DNA from: Thermogemmatispora aurantia
GTDB taxonomy: Bacteria; Chloroflexota; Ktedonobacteria; Ktedonobacterales; Ktedonobacteraceae
Length of the DNA stretch: 64,000 bases
NCBI RefSeq assembly: GCF_008974285.1
Contig: NZ_BKZV01000002.1
Coordinates: forward strand, 462,613 to 526,612
Direction: 5' to 3'
A program made the translations under genes and the position numbers. Under the pieces are notes generated by a model. The model had not been told where the DNA came from and did not search any database. It saw only the letters and a program-made list of their open reading frames with translations. Below are positions 52,701 through 61,672 of this stretch, in pieces. Within the stretch, counting starts at the first letter, position 1. Each line of letters starts with the position of its first letter.

Positions 52701-54488
52701 TCAGAAGAAGAGGCTGATTTGATTGTAGACAGCGCGAATGTTCTGCGGCGTGCCGGCGTATTCCTGGGCACCGGTGGCTGCGGCGATCGACTTGAGGGCG
52801 TCTACATCGGCATCGTCGCCATAGGCGATCGTGAAGACTTTGATACCTCTGCCGGCGTCTTCTCCTTCCGGCGTAATGCGCCGGAGCAGCTTATCTCGTG
52901 AGAGCTGACTGACGTTATCCAGCCCATCGGTCAGGACGACAACGGCTTTGATGTCATCGGTGGCAAAACTATTGAGCGCCTGCACTTGCTCAGCAATGGT
53001 ATCAAAGAGACGGGTACTGCCGTCCGCTGTAATGGTGGCAATTTGCTGGAGGACCTGCTGACGCTTGGGGCCAACCTCTGAGAGCGGACTGATGACCCTG
53101 GCTTCATCGCTGAAGGTCGTTAGCCCAAGGATGTCATCATCGCTCATCAGCCGCACAAAGTCGCTGAGGCCCTGCCGCGCGGCATCGATCTTGCTCATCC
53201 CGTTGAAGTCGTCGTTCATGCTCCCCGAGGTGTCCAGAATGAGCATAGCGGCCACACGGCGTTTTTGCGCCTGCCAGGTGCCCTCAATGGCATTGACAAC
53301 GTCTACCGAGGGAACCTGCAGGACGGTCCGCGGCTGCTCTGGGTCGACGCCGTGGGCGCTGTCAATGGGGGCGCCAATCGCTACCGAGGCCACAGCAGGA
53401 CGGAAGCCATAGCGCAGGGCTTTGGCTTGCTGTTGGGGCGCCAGAAGGAAGGCGCGCAGGACCTCAGCGGCGCTCTCTTTGGCCGGAGTCAGCCAGCTAC
53501 CGTGGAGAATGGCGTAGGGGTGATCGCTGTAGAAGGTGCCCTCTTTGGGGTAGATGGCCACGACGGGAAAGGGGAGATGGGAATAGCTATGACCGTCATT
53601 GGCTTCAACTACCAGGTTTTCGTACATGACTGCCGCACTGAGGAAGCTGGGCCCTTTGTTGAACATTTCGTCGGCAAAGAAGCCGGTGCTGTCGCCATAG
53701 TGAACGACTGCCCTTTCAATGCCAGCGATAAAGTTGCTGACGCGAGAATCGTTGATATCTGCTACGGTTAGCCCGCGCTGTTTGCCCAGAGCGGCGTAGC
53801 TCATGGCAATGATGGCGTCGAGTCCGGAGTTGGAATATGCCGGATGGGTGTGACCAAATTTGAAGCTTCCCGCCTCGGGATGACCATAGGCAGCCCACCC
53901 CTGCGGATTGCTGCTCAGGCGCGCGATGTCGCTCCAGCCAATGGCACGCTGCGGCCAGCCAAGCGCTTCAGCCAGCGGTTTCCACATGGCAATGACGACA
54001 GGACTGCTGACCAGCGAGGGGGTAGAGTTGGCTCCCATGTCGATGAGATTCTGCCCGCTCTTCTGGCGCCAGCGGGCATTGAGGAGGCTGAGCCAGACGC
54101 TGCCTGCCGGACTCCAGACGTCGGGCCTGATCCTGCCATTGAGGATCTGCTGCAGGGAGTCGCCAGAGCCAATGGGAATGGCGTTGACAGTGATGATGCC
54201 ATCACAGCCGGTGTAGTGGTGGTTGTTGAAGTCGGCAATGACCTCCCTCATCCAGGCTTCTTTCTCGGAGCCATAGTAGAGGGTGAGGGTCACCGGCTCG
54301 CTCGAATGATGCTGACAATTCAGCGGATAGGGGGCTGGCGTGGGCGTGGGCTGCACGGTGGCGCTCCAGGGCGCCTCACAGCTTAACAGGAGCGTGAAGA
54401 GCAGCAATAAAGCACAAACAGAGCAGAAGAGGCTGATCCAGGGCGCCCTTCGTCTTCGCCGGCTGAAGGTCTCATTTGCTCTCAGCAT
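52701..54488 (-). CDS. Lipoprotein fusing a solute-binding-protein-like domain to a VWA domain
   Basis: 595 residues, ATG at 54488. The signal peptide ends in a lipobox (LLLS-Cys37), so it is predicted to be a lipoprotein on the outer membrane face. Residues about 65-370 form a periplasmic-binding-protein-like domain with 'LYYGSEKEAWMREVIADFN', 'ILNGRIRPDVWSPAGS', 'AYSNSGLDAI', 'MYENLVVEAN', 'SDHPYAILHGSWLT' and 'ALRYGFRPA'. A VWA domain follows (about 410-590) with the MIDAS motif DTSGSM (419-424), 'TTFSDEARVISPL' and 'VVLTDGLDN'. The binding domain is a paralogue of the C-terminal domain of the upstream kinase gene 139 bases away, so the two probably work together. Confidence 0.88.
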   Translation of the reverse strand: MLRANETFSRRRRRAPWISLFCSVCALLLLFTLLLSCEAPWSATVQPTPTPAPYPLNCQHHSSEPVTLTLYYGSEKEAWMREVIADFNNHHYTGCDGIITVNAIPIGSGDSLQQILNGRIRPDVWSPAGSVWLSLLNARWRQKSGQNLIDMGANSTPSLVSSPVVIAMWKPLAEALGWPQRAIGWSDIARLSSNPQGWAAYGHPEAGSFKFGHTHPAYSNSGLDAIIAMSYAALGKQRGLTVADINDSRVSNFIAGIERAVVHYGDSTGFFADEMFNKGPSFLSAAVMYENLVVEANDGHSYSHLPFPVVAIYPKEGTFYSDHPYAILHGSWLTPAKESAAEVLRAFLLAPQQQAKALRYGFRPAVASVAIGAPIDSAHGVDPEQPRTVLQVPSVDVVNAIEGTWQAQKRRVAAMLILDTSGSMNDDFNGMSKIDAARQGLSDFVRLMSDDDILGLTTFSDEARVISPLSEVGPKRQQVLQQIATITADGSTRLFDTIAEQVQALNSFATDDIKAVVVLTDGLDNVSQLSRDKLLRRITPEGEDAGRGIKVFTIAYGDDADVDALKSIAAATGAQEYAGTPQNIRAVYNQISLFF

Positions 54489-54627
54489 CGTCTTCGCCTA
54501 TCCTTTCCTGTCAAAAGCGTGAGCATCGTGGTCGTGGCAGCATCAGGGATCGGGGATTTGGGGGCCACCTCTCTCGGAGGTGGAGCCTCCGCTTCTGTTC
54601 TGGCTTGTCTTCCCCCTATCGGGCCGG

Positions 54628-57048
54628 CTAACTGGGGGCAGTGGCGCTATTGTCGTAGGCACTGAGCCACTCTTGAAGCAAGGCATCGGTCACAGGGCCG
54701 GCTGGCGGCTGCGCCTCGGGGCCAAGCTGCGCTGGTATCTTGAGACTGCTCGCCAGGCCGGGAAAAGGGTTGCCCGCAAGGCGGTCGTAGATGGTGACCG
54801 CGGCGTTGGTGGGCCGGAAGCCGCTTTTGAGGGCTTCGCGCTGCTGCTCCTCGCCGAGGAGGAAGTCGCGAAAGAGACGTGCCGCTTCTTGCTGCTCACT
54901 GGTGACCCATTCGGCGTCAAGGATGGCAAAGGGATGATCGCTCAGCAGATTGAGGCTTGGATAGAAGGGGAGCAGGGCCATGCCCTGGCGCTGATGGGCT
55001 TCCGCCTGATAGGTGAGCACGAGATTTTCGTAGGTGAAGGCCAGATCATAGGAGGAAGGCCCTTTGAGGATGACTTCATGCTCTAGATAGGTGCCGCTGC
55101 TGCGCCCAAATTGGGTGACGGCTCCCTCAATATCGCCGAGGTAGCGCAGAAAACCCTTGTCACGTACCTGGTCGCTGGTAAGGTCTCGCTGTTGATGGAA
55201 GTAGGCATAGGCTAGCAGGGTAATGCTCAGCAAGCCGCTATTCGACTGATCGGGACGAGTCTGGGCCAGCTTGACCTGACCCCAGTCACCAGGCCCTCCC
55301 AGGTCTTGCCAGCCATTTTTGAGGAGAACAGCACTGTGAATGGCCTCCCAGTCGATGGCGTGGTAACGCTGAAGCAGGAGGCGCGCGCGCTCTTCCCAGA
55401 CAGCAAAGACCAGGGGGCTGAAGACGAGCGAGCGCGGCGATAACTCTGCTGAGGAGGCCAGGATCTCTTCGCCGCCGTGTGCGGCCTTCCAGGCATCACT
55501 GAGCTGGTTGAGTTCCAGTGCGCTGGCCGGACTCCAGGCAATGGGCCGCAGTTGGCCATTGAGAATGCGGTCGCGAGCATCGAGTGAGCCGCGCCCTTCG
55601 GATTGCGACAGGGTGATGCGTTTGCCGCCCAGGTTCATACCACGCTGGTTAAAGGCCTCGATGGCGGCGCTGATCCAGCTTTCTTTTTCGGTGCTGTAGA
55701 CAAAGCTGAGAGCAATTTGCCCGGCCACTCCAGTCGTTCCTCCGCTACGCTGGCGCGAGAAGAAGAAAGGGAGGCTGAGCAGGCCAGCACCCGCGACAAG
55801 GCTCACTGCGCCTGCGGTGAGCAGCAGGCGACGCGAGATGCGTCTCCCTCCTTGAACGGCAAGCTGCGCCTGGGGTCCCTGGCCCGGCGTTCCGGGTAAC
55901 GGTGTTATCGGCGTTGGTGGATTGCTGGCGGGCAGCGGGGTCACTGGCAGAGCGTTCGCCGGTGGCGAAGTCACTGGTGAGGCTGTTCGGCCAGCCGCGG
56001 CGACATTGGGCAGGCCAGGAATGGAGCCTTTCATGGCGCCAGGGGAGCTGAAGCCGGCAGCCAGGATTGCCATGTACATGGCAGCGGCAGTTTGATAGCG
56101 CTGCGCTGGATCTTCAGCCATCGCTGTCAGGATGATCTCCTCGCTGGCGGCAGAGATTCGCGGGTTCAAGGCGCGTGGGGTCTGAAAGAGACCAGGATTG
56201 AGGCGCCTGGTCGGGGCATCAAGGGGTAGCTCACCGGTGAGGAGCTCGTAGAGCGTGGCCCCCAGGGCGTAGATGTCCGAACGCGCATCACTTTGACCGC
56301 GCCCGTACTGCTCTAGCGGGGCATAGCCCTGAGAGCCAAGCAGGGTGGTGTCACGTGTGACCTGGCTCTTAAAGATGCGGGCGATGCCGAAATCGATGAG
56401 CTTAAGCTGGCCATCTAGGGTCAGCATGACGTTGGCCGGCTTCATGTCACGGAAGATGATCGCCTGGGAGCGCGTGTGCAGGTAGTGCAGGACAGCACAT
56501 AGCTCCAGACCCCAGCCCATGACGGTCGCTTCGTCGAGCGGTCCGCCGTGTTCTTCCAGGATCTTCGCCAGCGTTTTGCCTTCGATGAATTCCATGACAA
56601 GGTAGGCTTTGCCCGCTTCTTCGAAGAAGTCGCTGACATTGGGCAGGTTGGGATGCTGGAGCTGAACCAGGAGATCTGCCTCTTGACGAAAGTCGGCCAG
56701 GGCACGCGCTTTCTCGTTGGGAGTGAGCAGGGCGTCGCCCATCTCTTTGATGGCGACCTGCCGGCGAGCCGAGAAGCGCAAGTCCAGGGCTTTGTAGACA
56801 GCTCCGAAGCCCCCTTTGCCAACTAGGGCGACGATGCGGTAGCGCCCGCTGAGCAGGGCGCCAGGACTAAGGGCCCCAGTGATCCGTCGACCTCCTCCGG
56901 TGACCGCTGGCGAGGAGGCTACGGCAGCATAGACGCCGGTTGGCGGTCCGGCCAGCGTGTAACCACAGTTGATACAGAATTGTTCACCGGGCGCGTTCGG
57001 GGTACCACAGTGGCCACAGGTGAGGAATCCTCCAGTATGACTCTGCAA
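54628..57048 (-). CDS. Ser/Thr protein kinase with extracellular solute-binding-like domain
   Basis: 806 residues; the start codon is TTG at 57048 with AGGAAG upstream. Order: zinc ribbon (Cys11, 14, 25, 28); linker; kinase domain about 70-330; Pro-rich linker (about 345-395); one membrane segment (about 406-430, preceded by RRISRR); and a solute-binding-protein-like domain (about 445-780) outside the cell. Kinase motifs: glycine loop GKGGFGAVY, Lys101 in VAIKE, FRDMKPAN (Phe in place of the HRD His), DFG (219-221), and 'GYAPLEQYGRGQSDARSDIYALGATLYELLTG'. The binding domain shares 'STEKESW', 'LNGQLRP-AWSPA', 'SNSGL', 'YENLV' and 'SGFRP' with the downstream lipoprotein. It would couple ligand capture to phosphorylation. 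Ligand unknown. Confidence 0.9.
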   Translation of the reverse strand: MQSHTGGFLTCGHCGTPNAPGEQFCINCGYTLAGPPTGVYAAVASSPAVTGGGRRITGALSPGALLSGRYRIVALVGKGGFGAVYKALDLRFSARRQVAIKEMGDALLTPNEKARALADFRQEADLLVQLQHPNLPNVSDFFEEAGKAYLVMEFIEGKTLAKILEEHGGPLDEATVMGWGLELCAVLHYLHTRSQAIIFRDMKPANVMLTLDGQLKLIDFGIARIFKSQVTRDTTLLGSQGYAPLEQYGRGQSDARSDIYALGATLYELLTGELPLDAPTRRLNPGLFQTPRALNPRISAASEEIILTAMAEDPAQRYQTAAAMYMAILAAGFSSPGAMKGSIPGLPNVAAAGRTASPVTSPPANALPVTPLPASNPPTPITPLPGTPGQGPQAQLAVQGGRRISRRLLLTAGAVSLVAGAGLLSLPFFFSRQRSGGTTGVAGQIALSFVYSTEKESWISAAIEAFNQRGMNLGGKRITLSQSEGRGSLDARDRILNGQLRPIAWSPASALELNQLSDAWKAAHGGEEILASSAELSPRSLVFSPLVFAVWEERARLLLQRYHAIDWEAIHSAVLLKNGWQDLGGPGDWGQVKLAQTRPDQSNSGLLSITLLAYAYFHQQRDLTSDQVRDKGFLRYLGDIEGAVTQFGRSSGTYLEHEVILKGPSSYDLAFTYENLVLTYQAEAHQRQGMALLPFYPSLNLLSDHPFAILDAEWVTSEQQEAARLFRDFLLGEEQQREALKSGFRPTNAAVTIYDRLAGNPFPGLASSLKIPAQLGPEAQPPAGPVTDALLQEWLSAYDNSATAPS

Positions 57049-57161
57049 GGTTTTTCACTTCCTCGTGAATAGCACGTACAAGCACGTATGGCTCCTCGGC
57101 CTTTGATCGGTCGTAATGAGCCGCGCACTCGTGATGCTCATGTTCTGCTTATCCAGTTGCC

Positions 57162-57900
57162 ATGCTGCGAGTATGTCGCCAGAGCTTTATCTCTGCTTTA
57201 CGGCTCTGTTATGGGAATGTAAAGGCTCAATTAATAAATAGGGATATGCTGACCTGGCTCTGTGCTGGGGTGGAACTGATCGGCGAGTGCGAGGAGGAGT
57301 CTCGCCTCTCTGGTGAGATGCAGAGTCTGCAGCTGCGCGCCGATGAGCTGTGTCGTGTTCGGGTCGACGGGCGCCCGTGCCTCTTCCATATCGAGTTTCA
57401 AGCGCGAGGCGATGCGCAGATGGCTAACCGCCTGCGGGCGTATAATATAGTTGCACGGCGCCTGTACCAGCAAGAGGTCTTTTCATGGGTGATCTACTTG
57501 CATGAGGGGGGCACGATGCCGCCGCCGCCTTTGCGCTGGCCCGGTTTGCGTAAGGGCGAGGCCGATACGCTCTCGTTCTCTTATCACGTGGTGAAGCTGT
57601 GGGAAGTGGCAGCGGAGGATCTGCTGCGTCTCGATCTGCCAGGCATCTGGCCACTGGCACCGCTCTGCCGCGGGGGCCGACGCTATGAGATTGTGGAGCG
57701 CGTGATTACAGGCCTGGAGCAGGCCCAAAGACGCCAGCGTATCTCAGAGCAGCAGCTACGCGATCTTCTTGCTCATGCTAAGACGCTTGCCAGTTTGACA
57801 TTTCAAGGTCACGTGGATTCCAGTCGCGTTCACAGGAGATTCGAGATGCATCGCGACATCTATCGGGAATCGCCAGCCGTTCAGGAGTGGCTCGCCGATG
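57162..57900 (+). pseudogene. Rpn-like PD-(D/E)XK nuclease/transposase-like gene, 3' end lost
   Basis: Family features of the Rpn/putative-transposase group: 'MLTWLCAGVELIGECEEES', 'LRADELCRVRVDGRPCLFHIEFQARGDAQMANRLRAYNIVARRLY' (with the E-x-Q active-site core), 'VFSWVIYLHEGG', 'SFSYHVVKLWEVAAEDLLRLDLPGIWPLAPLCRGG'. A start at 57162 or 57246 is possible. After about 57897 the frame continues to 58103, but only as the antisense of the hsdM remnant ('LLPLPLPLPL'), so the natural C-terminus is gone. It lies divergent from the kinase gene. Confidence 0.75.
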
Positions 57901-58261
57901 TTTTCCTCTTGCCATTGCCGTTACCGTTGCCGTTGAGGTCCTCGATAATGGCGTTCAGCTGCTCTAAGGCTGCCTGCAGGTCTTCGACAATATCGCCAAT
58001 GATCTCGTCTGGCGCTGGCAGATCGCTGGCATCTTCCAGACTGCGATCGCGCAGCCAGACGATGTCAAGGTTCACTTTGTCGCGCTTGATCAGCTCTTCA
58101 TAGCTGAAGGCGCGGAAGCGCTCGTTCTCTTCGCGCTCGTGGCGCCTCCCAGGCTTATAGCAGGCGACAAAGTCGTCGAGGTGGGTCCGCGTCAGCGGCC
58201 TGGAGCGCAGGGTGATGCGCAGGTCGTAAATCCAGAGCTGCTCGGTCCAGGGCCGGGCGCT
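57881..58261 (-). pseudogene. HsdM C-terminal remnant (type I methyltransferase subunit)
   Basis: The minus-strand frame encodes 'TEQLWIYDLRITLRSRPLTRTHLDDFVACYKPGRRHEREENERFRAFSYEELIKRDKVNLDIVWLRD', which is the C-terminal tail of N-6 DNA methylases of type I systems. The methylase catalytic domain (NPPF/NPPY) is absent. The remnant is fused in frame to the end of an hsdR remnant near 58262. It ends 'LNGNGNGNGKRKTSASHS', with an Asn-Gly tandem repeat encoded by CCGTTG/CCGTTA units on the plus strand. Its 3' end overlaps the broken Rpn-like gene. Confidence 0.8.
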
Positions 58262-59057
58262 GGCCGACTTGCGCTCCAACGGTCCACTATCGATCATGAC
58301 CCGCTCACTGACCCCCCACCGCATCGATCACCACAAAGCGCATCTTCCCCACCTCCTCGCCCATCACCCGCTGAAACTCCGTCTCATCAATCGTCCGGCT
58401 CCCACGCCCCAGCATCTGCTCATAAAAGCCCCGGCTGCGCACCGGACGCATAAAAATCAAGACCTCCAGCGGCTTAATATCCGTACCGGTTGCAATCATA
58501 TCGACCGTCACCACAATCCGCGGCGTCAGCCGGTTGCGGAAGGCCGTGATCAGATCTTCGGGTCGCGCCCCTGTCGTCCGATAGGTAATCTTCCGCACGT
58601 AATCGTTAGCGCTGCATCCCTCGCTCAGAATCTCCGGCATGAACTCCTGGCGCGCAATCTCCACAATCGTATCGGCATGGCTATCATCCTTGGCAAAGAT
58701 CAGCGTCTTGGGCACCTTCGTGCGCTCCAGGAAGAGCTGGCGGTAGCTATCGCGATAGGCGCGAATAATGATACGGATCTGGTCCAGCGAGACCACCTCG
58801 CGATCAAGCTGCTCTGGATAGTAAACCAGCTCATCTTCAAGCTGCTCCCAGCGCACGGCGCGCGTCCGCCGATCGCGCAGACCCACGACCGAGAGCGGCT
58901 CGATCCGGCTCCCGCGCTCGCTGATATCGGTGCGCAGGCAGAGGGCCACACCGCGCGCCGCGCCCAGGTTGAGAGTCGCCTTCACCTGAACGGCTCAGCC
59001 CGCCTGACGGAGCAGCTCGTCGATCTGTTGTCGTGCCTCTTGCTCTGGTTTCAGCAC
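58262..59057 (-). pseudogene. HsdR remnant (type I restriction helicase subunit)
   Basis: A GTG at 59057 with AGGAG eight bases upstream starts 'VLKPEQEARQQIDELLRQAG', the N-terminus of EcoR124/EcoEI-type HsdR. A TGA stop at 58995-58997 replaces the usual Trp; 'AVQVKATLNLGAARGVAL' continues in frame. The sequence then jumps to the late helicase part: 'TLIFAKDDSHADTIVEIARQEF', 'ITYRTTGARPEDLITAFRN', 'PRIVVTVDMIATGTDIKPLEVLIFMRPVRS', 'QMLGRGSRTI'. The nuclease domain and most of the helicase are deleted. A six-C run at 58312-58317 causes a frameshift, after which 'VSERVMIDSGPLERK' resumes and joins the hsdM remnant. Non-functional. Confidence 0.85.
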
Positions 59058-59845
59058 TGCATTCACTCCTTGCTTCGTGGGAACAGCTCACGCCCCGCAT
59101 CTCTTCTACCTCTGCACTTCAGCCAGATCCATCAAAAGAGCACAGGGCAGAAAGACCCATCATTGCCTGCAACACCCATCAATCGCCCATCTCGTTATTA
59201 CCGCCTGCCTGTTCTTCGAATCACAGAACGTTTCTTTACCGTCCGCTTGTTGGCGGAAGAGAGCCAACAGAATCAGGCCCGGCTGAAGGTGGTGCAGGCC
59301 GTCACATTGCTGTGGGTGGCAGATCAGGCGAGGAGGAAGCCGGGTCGGGCATGGAGCAAACAGAGAGGCAAGGCTGCTCAGACAAGATCTTGCGTCGCCC
59401 GTCGTCGAGCACAGCCAGCCTGCGCCCCAGGGTCTCCACCGCCTGACAGCCTGACGATAACATAGCAGCACAGGTAAAGTAATGTAGCATAGCACAGAAC
59501 TGGCACAACAGTCAACGGGCGGCGAGCTGCTAACAGCCCCAGGAGGTTTCTCCGGGTGAGGGACCCCCCCACAATGAGGTAGGTCCCGCCATTTACACGG
59601 CTACCCCCCGACGCAGCACGCCCGGTCCCAGAGACGTCCGCGAGGCCGGCAAGCGTGATCAACGGCCCTCGCTCCTGTGAAGGACCCATCCCAGGCTGCA
59701 ATGCAAACGAGGTAGGTAGCCTTGCGCTTGCTCCCCCATCCAGCACTGAGTAGAATTGCTTATGACCAGGCCACCCCACGTCTGCAGGAAAGCGGAGTGT
59801 TTTTTTAGTGCATCGACCTCGACAGAGATAAGGAGCGAAAGAAGT
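59058..59845. other. 788-base region with no supported gene
   Basis: Between the hsdR remnant and the FAD oxidase. An open minus-strand frame (59378-59779) includes 'GGTYLIVGGSLTRRNLLGLLAARRPLTVV' but matches no family I can name and has no ribosome site. Two loosely similar segments share GGGACCC/AGGACCC and GAGGTAGGT, near 59555-59585 and 59680-59720. It could hold the end of a decayed mobile element; this is not established. Confidence 0.35.
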
Positions 59846-61243
59846 ATGGCTATCGAGGAGAGGTCTTCAGCGATCAACGCGAGCGCCCTGCAGACGAATC
59901 TGCGCGGGCAAGTCATCCAAAAGGGCGAGGCCGCCTACGAGGCAGCTCGCCGCGTCTACAACGCCATGATCGATAAGCGGCCAGCCCTCATCGTGCGCTG
60001 CGCCGACGTAGCCGACGTGATCACCGCCGTCAACTTCGCCCGCGATCATGAGCTGCCGCTGTCGATCCGCAGCGGCGGTCACAATGCCGGTGGATTGGGA
60101 ATCTGCGACGACGGCCTGGTGATCGATCTATCCCTTCTGCGCTACACCCACGTCGATTCCGATCGGCGCACAGCGCGCGTCGGCGCCGGCTGCACCTGGG
60201 GCGACGTCGATCACGCCACCCATGCCTTTGGCCTGGCCGTGCCATCGGGGATCATCTCGACCACTGGCATCGGCGGCCTGACACTCGGCGGTGGCCTGGG
60301 CCATCTCACGCGCACCTACGGCCTGGCCATCGACAATCTGCTGGAAGCGACCACGGTGCTGGCAGACGGCAGCGTCGTAGTGGCCAGCGAGCAGCAGCAC
60401 CCTGATCTTTTCTGGGGCTTGCGCGGCGGCGGCGGCAATTTCGGCGTTGTCACCTCCTTCCTGTTTCGCACCCAGCCAGTCGACACGGTCTATGCTGGCC
60501 CCATGCTCTGGGAGTTAGAGAAGGCCCCCGAGATTCTTCACTGGTACCAGCACCTGATTACGACCGCCCCCGAGGATCTCAACGGCTTCTTCGCCTTCCT
60601 GACTGTGCCGCCAGGCCCACCGTTCCCGGAGCATTTGCACAATAAGAAGGTCTGCGGCGTGGTCTGGTGCTACACAGGGCCACTGGACAGGGCAGAACAG
60701 ACCTTCCAGCCGATCCGTCAGTTCCGTCAGCCAGCACTGGACCTCGTAGGGCCACTTCCCTTCCCCGCGCTGCAGAGCATGTTTGACGCGCTCTATCCAC
60801 CTGGCCTGCAGTGGTATTGGAAAGCGGACTTTGTGAAAGAGCTGAGCGACGAAGCGATTCGCCTGCACATGCAGCACGGTCCTCAGCTCCCAACACTGCA
60901 GTCGACGATGCATCTTTACCCGGTAAATGGGGCCGCCAGCCACGTGAGCAATAACGCCACCGCCTGGAGCTACCGCGATGCCACCTGGGCCGAGGTGATT
61001 GTGGGAGTCAGCCCAGACCCCGCCCAGAAGGAGACGATTACTGACTGGGCACGTGCCTACTGGACAGCGCTGCATCCCTACGCCGAGAGCGGAGCCTATG
61101 TCAACTTTATGATGGAGGGGGAAGGCGATGAGCGTGTCCGCGCCGCCTATCGCGAGAACTACGAGCGACTCAGCCAGGTGAAGCGGCACTACGATCCGGC
61201 TAACTTGTTCCGCATCAATCAGAATATCCAGCCTGCTCTCTAG
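59846..61243 (+). CDS. FAD-linked oxidase, berberine-bridge-enzyme-like
   Basis: 465 residues from the ATG at 59846, which follows AAGGAG; an upstream in-frame ATG at 59756 is less likely. The PCMH-type FAD domain has 'VADVITAVNFARDHELPLSIRSGGHNAGGLGI' (the His in SGGH is the usual covalent FAD site), 'ARVGAGCTWGDVDHATHAFGLAVPSG', 'GIGGLTLGGGLGHLTRTYGLAIDNLLEATTVLADG' and 'FWGLRGGGGNFGVVTSF'. The second covalent Cys of bicovalent members is replaced by Ile/Gly in the TTGIGG segment. The C-terminal BBE motif is 'NFMMEGEGDERVRAAYRENYERLSQVKRHYDPANLFRINQNI'. It oxidises a carbohydrate, alcohol or alkaloid-like substrate; the substrate is unknown. Confidence 0.92.
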   Translation: MAIEERSSAINASALQTNLRGQVIQKGEAAYEAARRVYNAMIDKRPALIVRCADVADVITAVNFARDHELPLSIRSGGHNAGGLGICDDGLVIDLSLLRYTHVDSDRRTARVGAGCTWGDVDHATHAFGLAVPSGIISTTGIGGLTLGGGLGHLTRTYGLAIDNLLEATTVLADGSVVVASEQQHPDLFWGLRGGGGNFGVVTSFLFRTQPVDTVYAGPMLWELEKAPEILHWYQHLITTAPEDLNGFFAFLTVPPGPPFPEHLHNKKVCGVVWCYTGPLDRAEQTFQPIRQFRQPALDLVGPLPFPALQSMFDALYPPGLQWYWKADFVKELSDEAIRLHMQHGPQLPTLQSTMHLYPVNGAASHVSNNATAWSYRDATWAEVIVGVSPDPAQKETITDWARAYWTALHPYAESGAYVNFMMEGEGDERVRAAYRENYERLSQVKRHYDPANLFRINQNIQPAL

Positions 61244-61672
61244 GTCAACCTTCCTGCAGACCTAGGGCCTGAGATCAGCATAAGTCAAAAGCGGCGCGCA
61301 AGCCAGGCGAGTAGCATCCTCGGACTGCACGTCGCTTGTCATTGACTTCCACTCCCTCCTTCTCCGCTTAGCGAGCGTGAAGCCTGCAGATCAGATCAAA
61401 CTGGCGCCCCAACCACGGCAAGAGCCAATCCACCTCCGTCTGCCCCCCATTGGCTGTAGCCAATCGGCCCCCAGGTAGATAAAATTTTTGCTGGCACTCT
61501 TGCCAGCGATCCCGATCGGACCCGGACACCCGCCCTTCACCTCCGATCCAGCCAGATAGACCAGCAGCAACTACGCCACGGAGCGACCTATCCCGCCCTG
61601 TGACGCCAGACAATTTATTCACTGTCGTATCGTCCTGTTCACCTTTTACTTTATCAGCATATTTAAAGAGCT
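61244..61672. other. 429-base region with a weak minus-strand frame
   Basis: A minus-strand frame at 61368-61622 (GTG start, no ribosome site) encodes 'LATANGGQTEVDWLLPWLGRQFDLICRLHAR', which looks protein-like and could be a remnant of a longer gene. I do not recognise its family and do not call a gene. The region ends with an AT-rich stretch (TATTTAAAGAG) just before the EamA transporter. Confidence 0.35.

Noticed and set aside
58269..59465. 398-residue plus-strand frame over the hsd remnants
   Set aside because: His/Arg/Leu-rich antisense of hsdR; no family resemblance.
59378..59779. Possible transposase or RNA element near 59.4-59.8 kb
   Set aside because: No catalytic motif, terminal repeats or target duplication could be seen.
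61368..61622. 84-residue minus-strand frame
   Set aside because: Looks protein-like but lacks a ribosome site and a recognised family, so reported only as a note in the intergenic entry.
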